NCBI RefSeq assembly: GCF_030867145.1
Contig: NC_134428.1
Span: forward strand, 18,765,537-18,829,536
Source of the DNA: Opisthocomus hoazin
Taxonomy: Eukaryota > Chordata > Aves > Opisthocomiformes > Opisthocomidae
Reading direction: 5' to 3'
Length of the DNA stretch: 64,000 nt
Position numbers and translations under genes: made by a program
Notes under the pieces: generated by a model
Databases searched by the model: none
Told to the model about the DNA's origin: nothing
What the model saw: the letters and a program-made list of their open reading frames with translations, nothing else
Shown here: positions 1 through 19,200 of the stretch, piece after piece
Position numbering within the stretch: the first letter of the stretch is position 1
Layout of the letters: every line of letters starts with the position of its first letter

Positions 1-2790
1 GCCAGTGTGTCTTATTTCACAGATGACCACATTGATGGGTAAAGGTGTTTGTAGATACTGAAGTTGAGAAACAAAAAATTATTTGATGTTATTTTCCTTT
101 AAAGCTTGCTTTATTGCATTGAATAAGAAGACAAAAGAGAAATCTGATTCAGGTAACAGCATCTGCTCATCCCTGCTGGGAAAGACTGAAGCCTGAAAGA
201 TACCAGGCAATTTAAGGAAAAATATACCTGCAGATGTCAACAGGAACAGAGAACTTCACGCTGAAGCCAGCCTAAGTTAACCAGTTTGTAAGTTATTTCA
301 CAATAATTTGACAGGGCTGTGACCAGAGCCAAGAGACATCCTCTTGTCCATATAAGAATGGCATCAGCCCAAGTGACCCACAGGAGGTATAAGGGAGGAG
401 CACAGCAGAAGTTGCCCTCCTTTGCTGCCCACATCTGGGTTACCAGCAGTCTTCCTCCTAAATCACCAGAGAAAGAGGGGTACTTGAAAATGGTGCATTG
501 AAAGACTCCATAGGTCTTTTTTCAGTTGGACTTGCTAAAAGCAGGTGTTACTGCTTATTTAGCAAACTGGGGTGAGGTGTCCCTTGTCCTTGATGGGCAC
601 CTCAAAGCAGTTAGCTGCAGGCCAATAGAACCATAACTCCACTGCAGATCATCACAGGAGATCCTCCAGCTGATGACACTTGCTCTTTCAGCATCATGAC
701 TTCACTAGCATATGGGTGCTATTTACTCTGTAGAAGAGCTCCCCTAAAGTAGTAAGCATAATCTTTCACAAGTGAGACTTAGTTCTTCTGAATCCCACAA
801 AAAAAAGGAAGTTAGGTGAGGGAAGAAATGCAGAGGATTAAGACAGCTCTCCTTCATTAACATCTCTCAGGAAATTTGGTCCTGGCAAAATTTGTCCACA
901 AAGGCCAGTTACAGAGGGGAATAGGGTACATCCACCAGTCTCCCCATCCTCATATAAAACTCAGATGTTTGAAAGGCTTAAGGAACAAAAAGCTCATGGA
1001 AGAGAGTTCAGGAGATTCAGTTCACAGCCAGACGCAATTTAGATGAAACCATACTTAATCAGCTAGCCAATATGCACCAAAGGTCATACTGCTGAGAACA
1101 AAAAAAATGCTGTTTCAAGGAATCAGTTACTTCTTCATGATACTGCTATTTCACCTTTTGAAAACCATGTAATGAATTACATTTAGTTGCTTATATTCTA
1201 TTTCAAAGCTAAGCTCACTTTCATTGTGTAACTCTTGCATGTGGAATTATGGCATATTTACCACAACGTTCTGTTACTGAAAGGTAACAGATGTAAACTT
1301 TAACTTAAAGAACCCATTTAAGGCATTTTCAACTTTCTCTTCATCATACCTGTTCAGGCTCACCCCATATCTAATACCACAGCCTTCAGCTTTAGTAGGT
1401 CAGACATTAAGAAAAAAAAAAATCCCTGTAGCTACCACCTGTAATCTACAAACCTTGCTGTGCCATGCTAAAGCAGATAATATGTCATAGCATCTATCCT
1501 TACATGAAGTGCTACAAGCAGATCACCCAGAAACCCCTAAAAAAGCCACAGTAAAGGGAATGGAAGTGATACACAGGGAACTGTGTACCCTGCACTCGCC
1601 CTTCCTGGATCACCAACTTTGGCTGCCCCCTTCCATCACCCCACTCCCAGAGGCACAGCCTTTAGCTTCCACCTGCCTCCTTTTGTCTCCTTGGGCTTGA
1701 TTTATAATCCAGCTCAGCTGACTTCCCTAGGAGACAGCATCAGAAGCTCAGCAGGAGGAAGGCTGCAGCCACCAGCAGGCAAAAATAAACCCCAAAACCA
1801 AACAGAGTCTTCCACATGCCATTCATGCTGCACCCCCATCACATATCCTATCCCCTTCCAGCAGCCGTGGGTTCTCCAGTTGAAACAAAACTGTAAGGCT
1901 CTTCCTGATGGACCTAAAATGCCAACTCGGTAAACTAGGTTAAAATCAGCTGAACTTTAGCTCACTGCATAGAGAGGTAGTTAACTTATGAACCAAACTT
2001 CATTTCCCAAGCAGAACCATGCTATTGAGCAGTGGTGGGAGGCAATGGCACTCAAGGTCCTCATAGTCAACTGACCAGACGCCCTTTAACTGAGCTGATC
2101 TTGATGAAAAAGTGGAAAAAGATGTAAAACTTTGCTTCTGGCTCCATAGTGAAATGGTTTGCTATGATTAAGTACATCTGAACTTGAAGGATCCAGGGTG
2201 ACATAATGGCTTCCATTGGAATCAAAGTCCTGCATCTACAGTGAGCTGTACCTCTGAACCCTGGCACCAAGAGTTTCCCCTAGCACAGCAAGTGATGTTC
2301 CTCCATAAAGGTACAGAGCAGTCCATAGGATTATGGCCCTGACAGCTCTTTTTTTTCCCCTCATCAATCTTTATTTGCTTCATCAATCTTTTTTTCCCGT
2401 TGGAAAAGCAGTGACTTCTCTTGTGCAAAACCTGGTGACGCTGTAACAGCGCATGGATGTGCCTCAGGGCAGCGCAGAGCACAAGGCTCTGCAGAAGCGC
2501 TGAGTCAGGGAACAGTGCTGGATGGAGCCAGGGGGGGCACGAATAGTTTTAGGGGAAAGAAATACTTTAATGTTGCTTAACACAGGGAAAAACTGGCCAG
2601 CACAATCAGTGTTGAGATGATTCTGTGGAAAGGTGGTGGTGGGCAGGCAGAAGCACATTACCTTTCTCATTCCCACTGCAGCCCCCTGCGATGACAGTTT
2701 GAGCCTTGCTAAGGACCATGATATCCCGGGGACAACCCCCCAAAGACAAAACCAGTAGCCCAGAACACCCCTGCCTGATCACCTGAAGAC
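1..2790. other. Upstream flank, no gene recognised
   Basis: I see no conserved exon, RNA gene or clear transposable element here. Open frames are short and without family resemblance. Composition is ordinary AT-leaning bird intergenic DNA, becoming GC-richer towards the right edge. Confidence 0.5.
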
Positions 2791-3568
2791 CACTGGAGTG
2801 GCTTGTCCCTTCCTCCAGACTGCCCTAGACGTCAGACAACCATCAACGGCACTGGCTGGGCTCCGGAGCCTGCCCTGGCCCCACGACCACCGGCTCCGCT
2901 AGCCATTAGGCCCCCCAGCCACCGAGCCGACTGCACAGCTAACGGCAGCAGGACAGAAGGCAGATTACCCCGCAGCATGCTCACGGATTATCACAGCCCA
3001 CAGGATCTTGGATTAAAAATAAAGACTGTTCCTCCATCGGCAGCGGAGCACGCAGCTTTCCGGGCTGACCTTGCTCCGGCGAGGGGCTGGGTGCGAGGGG
3101 GATCGGGCAGCTGGCCGCTCTCCAGCCCGGACGATGACAGAGCAGAATCGCTGCTCCCAGCCCGGGCACACAGACCGCACTCATACTTTGCAACGCTATT
3201 AGCACAGATTCCCTTTTCTGCTACCACTTTATTATTTTCCTTTTTTTTTTATTTCGCAAACCTTTGTGGAACAGACGCCCTCTCCTTGCCCCAGCTGGAG
3301 CTGCAGTAGAATGAAAAGGGGGGTGGGAAGGAGGGAGGAGAGAAGAGCAAAAAAAAAACCCCGCTTTTGGTTGAGGTTTTCCTGTTACTATCACTGTAGC
3401 ATTTATTTAGCCAATCTCCTAACTATGACGTGAGGAAGGCAGGAATCATGGCTCGCTCATAATATTTAACACACCCACTGAAAGCTGGAGCTGCAGAGCT
3501 ACTAGTCCAACCAGTCTCCAGAATTCAGTGTAGCTGAAAGAGGTTTTCACTCTGCACCTGCCAAAGAT

Positions 3569-3619
3569 CTCTCCTCCCTCTTCCCTTCTCTCCCCCCTTC
3601 TCTCTTCCTTTCTCTCTCT
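3569..3619. repeat. CT-rich (GA) polypyrimidine tract
   Basis: About 50 bases are almost purely C and T (purine strand GA-rich). Such tracts are common in vertebrate promoters, bind GAGA-type factors and can form triplex DNA. Position about 1 kb before the FAM20C start codon fits a promoter-proximal element; function is inferred. Confidence 0.6.
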
Positions 3620-3717
3620 AAGAGGCAGATCTGTAAGACCCAGCAGAGATCAAAGACGGGACCTCTTTGCTAAAAAGAACCTCTACCGATTTATATTAGC
3701 TTCTTTCCTCTAATCCT

Positions 3718-3738
3718 CCCCCCCCCCCTTTTTTTTTT
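3718..3738. repeat. C11-T10 homopolymer pair
   Basis: Eleven C followed directly by ten T in the presumed promoter/leader. It is length-unstable and prone to sequencing error. Confidence 0.8.
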
Positions 3739-4392
3739 CTGTGCCATATTTAACCTTTATGTTGCAGTTGTGCCATCAGACAGTTGCAGCCAAAAAAATC
3801 CAACCCAAGCCAAAGCAAAAGCCCAGCTCGGATACAGCAGCCATCCAGACCTGATCTCAGTCGAACATATTAACCTCTCCCAAGCACTGGACGCGATGGA
3901 TGAAGAAACTGGAACCGCTCTAAGAAAATTATTTTCCAGCCAATGTTCTTAAACAGTCTCAGAGAAGAGAGGGAGCGAGAGCGAGCGGGGAGCGCTTCTG
4001 CTGCATCACTGGTCAGATTCAAAGGAAGGGAGTCAGCGTTTCCAGCACAGCCAAATATTGTGGATGATTTTTTTTCTTCTGTCGCCTTTCCGTACAGGTT
4101 TTCTTAATATTATTCTTCCCTCCACCTCCTCCTCGTCTTTCTTTTTTTCTTTTTAAAATTTTATTTAATCCGAGCTAGTGCCTGATGCCGGTTTCTCTCC
4201 AAGAACCAGTCTTCCCTATTTGTTGTGCTCCCTGTAATAACAAGAGAGAGAAATCGTGAACAGATGGCTTTATACACTGCAGTGCCGCCGGCATTGTTTT
4301 CCTACTGATTTTAAAGGCTCGGTCCGGCGCTCCTTTTTAAAATCTTTTTTTTTCCTTTAATTTCCCCCCCCCCTCCCCCTCCTAAATTCTTG

Positions 4393-4557
4393 ATGATACT
4401 GAGAAATGAGGACCTATTGTTTTTAGCCTGTTTATTTCTCGGCGCCTATGGAGGTAACTTTCTGGACTTGATCGCTCGCTTCCCGATCCGAAAGGAGCAA
4501 CCCGAAGCCCCGGGGGGGGGCTGGAAGACACGCGCCCGCCCGGGCTTTTTTCCGTGA
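4393..4557 (+). CDS. Candidate upstream ORF in FAM20C leader, 54 aa
   Basis: ATG at 4393 and TGA at 4555-4557, ending 71 bases before the FAM20C ATG. The predicted peptide has a short polar start, then a hydrophobic run ([14 protein letters not shown]), then a basic and proline/glycine-rich tail, so it looks like a signal peptide or anchor. It would lie in the mRNA only if transcription starts upstream of 4393, which I cannot prove. A second, much shorter upstream ATG sits at 4448. Possible role: translational control of the kinase. No homologue recognised, and a chance ORF is quite possible. Confidence 0.25.
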   Translation: MILRNEDLLFLACLFLGAYGGNFLDLIARFPIRKEQPEAPGGGWKTRARPGFFP

Positions 4558-5310
4558 AAGCGCTCCCGACCGAGCCCGCCGCCTCCCCTCCCTCCCCCTC
4601 CCCCGGTAATCCATCAGCCGCCCCGGCCATGAAAATGCTCCTGGTCCGCAAGTTCCGGGTGCTGATCCTCATGGTGTTCCTCGTCGCCTGCACCATGCAC
4701 ATCATGATCGACCTGCTCCCGCGGCTGGAGCGGCGGGGGCCCGAGGGCCGCCCCGGCTGCTCCTGCCCGCCGCCCGCCGCCGCGCCGCCCCGCGCCGCCC
4801 CGCGCTGGCCCAGCAAGCACACGCTGCGGATCCTGCAGGACTTCAGCGCCGAGCCGGGCTCCAACCTCTCCTCGCAGTCGCGGGAAGCGGCGGAGCGGGC
4901 GGCGGGAGGCGGCGGCGAGGGCGGCGGGGGGGGGGGCGGCAGCGGCGGGGGCGGGGGCCCGTGCGCGGCGGCTGATCGCCCCCGGGGCGCCTCGCCCGCC
5001 GCCCCCCGCCGCCGCCGCCCCGCTGGCCGCCCTCTTCCAGCACCCGCTCTACCGCGCCGCCCTGCCCCCGCTCGCCGACGGCGACCTCCTCTTCAATGTC
5101 AACAGCGACATCAGGTTCAACCCCCGGGCGGCCGAGCAGCCCGAGTGGTGAGTGCGGGGGCGGCGGGGGGGGGGGAGCCGCCCCGGTTCGGCTCGGCTCG
5201 GGGCGGCGGGGCTCGGCACCGGGCGGGCGGGGTGGAGACGTGGCGCGGCGCGCCCCCGGGTCGCTGCCTTCCCCGGCCTGAGGGAGGTTTTTTAGAAGCG
5301 CTGGGGCGAT
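4430..5310. promoter_or_regulatory. FAM20C: CpG island over FAM20C exon 1
   Basis: A block of very high G+C with dense CpG covers the end of the leader, all of coding exon 1 and the start of intron 1. It contains G runs at 4512-4520 (9 G), 4926-4936 (11 G) and 5165-5175 (11 G). Such islands mark broad promoters in vertebrates. Surrounding introns are AT-rich, so the boundary is sharp. The edges are judged by eye. Confidence 0.8.
4629..5147 (+). CDS. FAM20C: FAM20C coding exon 1 (start codon; frame break inside)
   Basis: This exon encodes the N-terminus of the extracellular serine/threonine protein kinase FAM20C, a type II Golgi protein that is also secreted. From the ATG at 4629 (purine at -3) the sequence reads a short basic start and a hydrophobic signal-anchor ([21 protein letters not shown]), then LPRLERR, a Cys-containing proline-rich stretch, and the family block [11 protein letters not shown] with an NLSS glycosylation site. 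The end of the exon carries the conserved block HPLYR...LFNVNSDIR, but in a different frame: positions congruent to 1 mod 3, against 0 mod 3 for the ATG. One base too many, or two too few, lies between them, most likely in the G11 run at 4926-4936. Donor is GTGAGT at 5148; the exon ends in phase 2. The ATG frame itself has no stop up to the donor. The gene identity is firm; the break is probably a sequence error. Confidence 0.9.
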
Positions 5311-6976
5311 GGCTGGTTCGGAGGAGGCGGGGAGTTAAACGGAGCCGTTCGGTGTCACCGGGAAAAAGGGAAACCGTACGCGGGCTTGACCGGTTGTGTT
5401 CCTTCAAAAAAAACACAAAATATAAAAAAAAGATGCCATGAAATACAGAATAAACCCAGGAGCGGGAGGAGGATGGAGCACTGAGGCCGAAGGGTCCGCG
5501 TGCCCCCGCACCCGGTCTCCAGCTGTAGCCAGAGGCAGATGCTGCCCGAAAAACGGTGTAAGAAGGAGGGCGAGCGCGGAGAGCCTCCCTCTCCAGTCCC
5601 TTCCTCGCCTCCCACTCAGGGGTGGAGGGGCTGAGCGGCGAGACCAGGCAGTAATACATTAACTTTTCTCAAAAGAACGGTCTCGTATCACGAAGGCATT
5701 CACCCTGGCAGGTATTTCTGCCTCTGGAATCTGATCCGTGCTACAGTTTTCATCCTCGATTAATTCCCGGTGAGTCCCAGCACCTCTGCAGCTCTCCAGC
5801 CTTCGGAGCAGGTAGTTGGCTCTGTGAATCGTATGCCCTGTTGGCTTGTAAGAAAGACGGAGAAATCTCAACGACTGAAAAATCAAAAGGCTTGTCTAAT
5901 ACAACAGCACCCTCTTCCAAACGCCCTGACATTGTGATGTTTAAACAGCTGCATTGTACTGTGCAAAAGCTCTGTCAAGCAGCAGAGCAGCCAGCATGAT
6001 CTAAACCTTTAGAAAAAAAGAGGATAAACACTTCTGATTTCCGCCCCACGAGCGTGTGAATTGTACAGGCCCCTTCCATCTAATAATCAAAACTGGCTGT
6101 GAAGTGAAATAACCTGGAAAGTTCTGGTTGCTCTGAGAGGGGAAAAAAAAAAGCATCACAAATGTGTGAACATCTGGAGGTGCCTAAAACCACTGAGCAG
6201 CTCCAAATCGAAGGTGCATGACAGTGCATCCAGTAGGTGAAGAGCGAAATTATCGCTGATGTCCACAATGCAGCTGCCTGTTGTACGTATTTTCTTCAGT
6301 GGCTGCAGCCAAATTTCACAGAACTAACATAAAATTTAGGAGTTAGAAGTCATTTTACCAGTTCTTTTCTGTAATAATATCCTACTGCTAGGGAAGGGGC
6401 AAAGCCATCCGGAGTTATTCTTTAGTAACCAGTTCAGAGTGGTCCGGTTTCTTCTCATTCTCTCCATTTAAGAAAGAGAAGAGGGGAGAGTGGGAGCATT
6501 TGGTACAACAGGTCGAGCTGCTGCTGCACTCTCAGCTTCCAGACGCAGGTCCCTGGTAAATAAAGATTCACGATGATGCTCTGGTTTGGGTCAAACTTGT
6601 AAAAGATCCGTGCAACATAATACAACCTAAATACAATGTAAAACTTGCAGCTCTGTGTTTCTGCTGCGGAAGGGCCTCTGCTAATGCCCCGTGATGTCAC
6701 TCCGAGTTTTGCTCCTGACTTTCATGGGCTTTCAATCCGGCACGATGAGCGGAGGTGAAAATCCATCTCCCCCGTCCCCAGGTGGGAGCAGGTTCCTGGC
6801 GTGCTGCCGGCGCAGGGACAACCCCGGGACTTCGCCCACCTCTGTAGTGCTTTGCCTTCCCAAACTTGTCACCTTGTGAAGCCCTGTTTCATGATGCCTG
6901 TTACAAACTGTAACATTATTTCTTTCTCCTAATTTTGGGGGTTTTGTTGTGTTTTTCTTCATTTTTTTGGTGGTAG
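5148..6976 (+). other. FAM20C: FAM20C intron 1
   Basis: GT-AG intron of 1829 bases with donor GTGAGT and acceptor ending GTAG at 6975-6976 after a T-rich stretch. The first 200 bases continue the CpG island and hold a G11 run at 5165-5175. The rest shows no exon, repeat or RNA gene that I can name. Confidence 0.85.
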
Positions 6977-7149
6977 GCAAAACGAAGATAATGAAGAACT
7001 TTTGCCAACTGGAGAAACCTCCATAGACTCCTACCCAAACTGGTTAAAATTCCACATTGGCATTAATCGGTACGAGTTGTATTCCAGAGATAATCCTGCA
7101 ATTGAGGCTTTACTACAAGACCTGGTCTCCCAAAAGATAACAAGTGTTG
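6977..7149 (+). CDS. FAM20C: FAM20C coding exon 2
   Basis: The exon has 173 bases, entering with one base that completes the Trp codon of exon 1 ([10 protein letters not shown]) and leaving after one base of an Ala codon. It encodes a variable acidic linker, then the strongly conserved [20 protein letters not shown] and the helix [11 protein letters not shown], ending VSQKITSV. These are the start of the FAM20 kinase fold (N-terminal segment). Acceptor AG is at 6975-6976, donor GTATGT at 7150. Match to the known FAM20C family is near-continuous after the linker, so both boundaries are secure. Confidence 0.95.
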
Positions 7150-16280
<9,131 letters not shown>

Positions 16281-19200
16281 TAAGTAAAAACAGTCTGTGT
16301 TGTAAAGTGAGGTTGTGGTGGAATGGCCTGTTGCTATTTTCTAAGCTGTTAAAAGTTTGCTGTAGTATCTTTCAAGGTTAAGGTGTCTGGTTCCTTGGGC
16401 TTGCTGCTGAATGTAGAGCTTCAGGGACTGTTGAAACCTTGCCCTGCTAGACTGGTCCTTGGAAGAGATACTGAGGAGACTTCAGATACATTACAGCCTT
16501 CTCAGGAATGTTGTTCGCTCTGGTCTCTGTGAAATCTCCCATTATAAATACAGGATATTTTCAGCATTTCTTTCGTATGTAAACTGACTCCGCAGGTCTG
16601 AGCTTTATCGAGTGTCAGTGCTCCTCTGGAATACGGCCAGACAAGGGAGATGATTCAGAACAGTTTTGGGAAGAGCTAAATAGTATTTGTCTGATAAATT
16701 ATAATATAATCCATTGATTTATTGTTGTTTGTATTAAAGGGTTGTATTAGTCATTTGGCTCTGGCTAGGCTGACTCTGTGAAAAAGAGTTTGTCCGAGAG
16801 TGGTACTAATGAATCGAGAGAGAAAGGGAAGGACTAGGATGACGCAGCCTGGATTTGTGCCTGCCCCGATCCCACTGAGATGAGGGAAGTTATTCAGATA
16901 CAAAGTAGATGTAAATGAGTTCTGAATCCTGACCTGTATGTTTGTGTTTTAATAAGGAAAATGACTCTGTGCTTATTGTAGAGAGCTTAGCAAAGACACT
17001 TGGGGCCGCAAAATGTGTAATGAAGCTACTCAGTATCTGTGTCAAGGGTACCACTGGAATAATAAATTCATCTCCTTCTTTTGTTCCCACTGTAGGGAAG
17101 TTCAGTTAATTTCCTCTAAGATGGTCCATAAAAGACTAAAGTAACTGAGAACGAGGGGTTTGGAATATGTGTTGGCATTGTGTTACAGCTATAGCAGGGA
17201 GCACAGCTCAGGGGGTAAGCTGCTGGCTGGAGACTGAGAAATTCCCTGTTTCACTGTAGATTTTGCTTCAGACTGACCTCAGACTTGATTTGTACAGTAC
17301 AAAGTACTTTACTTTGAAAAGTACAGATTTGACTTGATCTTATTTGACTGCCAGAAGAGCCAAATAATTGGTCCCACTTTTCTTCAATCGAAATTTGAGC
17401 AGGAACCCTCCTTATGTACATTCATCCTGGGAATCACAAGGAAATCCTGTGAACTTCCAGGCAGAGCAAGGCATTTGTGCAAAGGCCAAGTGCTTCTGTG
17501 GTATTTCCCAAATTGCACACAAATTTCTGCATGTTTCTGGTGGATCACTGATTGTCTGGGAGGGGTCAGAGGAAGCGTAGATAATACTGACAAGTAAGAG
17601 GGAAGGTGGTATCAGAGACATCTAGTCCAACATCTTCCCTTCCTCTCTCTGTCCTCTCCCCAAATGCTCAGATCATCAGACCATCGGTGCATGGGTCCAG
17701 CTCCCTACAGCTGCAAGTCTGATGCGTATAGGCACCATTCTTAACTGTCCCGTGTGCAAAATCAAGAACCAGGCAGGTTCGAGCAGCCTTTAAGTATTTG
17801 GCAGAGTTGTGGTTGCACTGTTGGCTTTTTATATAGTGTGTGATTTCTTTCTTCTCCATTTGCTCAGATGCAGATAATCTAAATCTTTATCAATGGTATG
17901 ACATTCTAATTCTGGGAATGCTAATGAGGTCAAATCAAAAGATTACTGTTTCTACTGTGCTATACACAGCCTCAGCAACATGATGGATGACGATAGAGGT
18001 ATAGCCACATTCCTGTGTAGAAGCAATTACTACCATCCACTACAACAATAGCAGAAAATGATGTCTTAATCATTCCTCTTGCTTGACTTGAAGGGCAGCA
18101 ACGCCCTATTTCTCACTGCTCTTTGCATTACACACATCACTGGAAAAAGCAGCATTAGAGCATTCAACAGCTGTGCTCCCAGGCACCACACCTTATGGTA
18201 GCAACGCTGCTGCATTTGTGCTGAGCATCGTTGAACACGTTAGTGATTTTGAATAAGGATGTTTGCAAGCATTTGTCTTCATTCTGATAGCAGCGAACAG
18301 GGAGCCAGATGCTCGGCTAGTGTAAATCTTCCTAGCTCCTTTGGCATCTGGTCCCATTGGCCTCTTTCACCAGCTTATGGACTGTTGCTGATGAGGCGAG
18401 GTTTGCAGCATCGTTTCTTTACACAGAAATAAGCAGCCTAGAACTACAAATAAAACCCAAACACAAACCACATCAGGCTTTAAAACTATGAGACTTTTTC
18501 TTGAAGGACCTTCTTCAGGCTCTAGGCACCTTCCATGCCATTTGTGGTGTTCCCTCTTTTCTGCAGGTTACCCTTCTGATCCAGATGCCTTCCCAGGACA
18601 GGAGGCTATAGGGAGCTCACAGATCAGGGCCAGACATCTCTGCTCATCAGGACTGGTGGTATAAAGGAAATCTTTTTCTAAATACTTTAATTTGAGGACC
18701 ATAAAATATCATCCTGGTGGCTACTTCTACGATCAGCTCATTGAAGGAAGCCCTTGGTGGACAGTCAGGACATCTCCATGTGGTGCATCCTATATGTTTC
18801 AGTTGTTACTGTTAGCAGCTCTATGGCTTTTCAAAGCAGCATAAATTATGCTTTTCTTTCTCCTGTGTTGATAAGCCTCTTCATAGAAGCAAACTTCTTC
18901 ATCAGCCCCAGGTAACACAACCATTAAACAGTACTGAGTGTCTAGCTGCAAATGATAACTGGGGCCTCAGTGCATCAGTCAGTACTGGAGGGGGCAATAT
19001 GAGCTACATCTCTATGTTAAACTGAACTGGGGCACTGTGTTTTAGAGAGTAGAAATGGCATCAGTAGGATTTCGGGCCTGATCCCAAGGAAAATTGATAA
19101 TCCAGAGCTTCACGTCCTGTCTGGGATCCAAAGTACTGAAAGTTGAATGGTGTGAGGTACATATAGGGTAATAAGTAGACATGAGGCCAGTCTCTACCTG

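Larger units (their letters stand above)
2790..4628 (+). promoter_or_regulatory. FAM20C: FAM20C promoter and 5' leader region
   Basis: This stretch lies directly before the FAM20C start codon and must hold its core promoter and 5' UTR. It has a GC-rich part (about 2800-3200), a pyrimidine tract (3569-3619), a C11 run followed by T10 (3718-3738) and a GC-rich leader from about 4430. An AT-rich stretch near 3458-3470 could contribute to a TATA-like element, but no position can be named as the start site. The transcription start cannot be fixed from sequence alone, so the split between promoter and 5' UTR is inferred. Confidence 0.5.

Noticed and set aside
2803..3309. 168-codon + frame in the promoter zone
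   Set aside because: No ATG at its start, GC-rich low-information sequence, no family resemblance. Long frames are expected by chance in GC-rich DNA.
4554..5441. 295-codon frame over exon 1 running into intron 1
   Set aside because: It begins at a GTG before the true ATG and runs past the clear donor at 5148. After the G run it no longer matches FAM20C. Only 4629-5147 is taken as exon.
5117..5659. 180-codon minus-strand frame opposite exon 1 and intron 1
   Set aside because: Shadow of the CpG island, with Pro/Arg-rich composition and no recognisable domain.
17600..17650. CATCTAGTCCAACATC, similar to an inverted CR1 tail
   Set aside because: Too short and isolated, with none of the neighbouring CR1 blocks.
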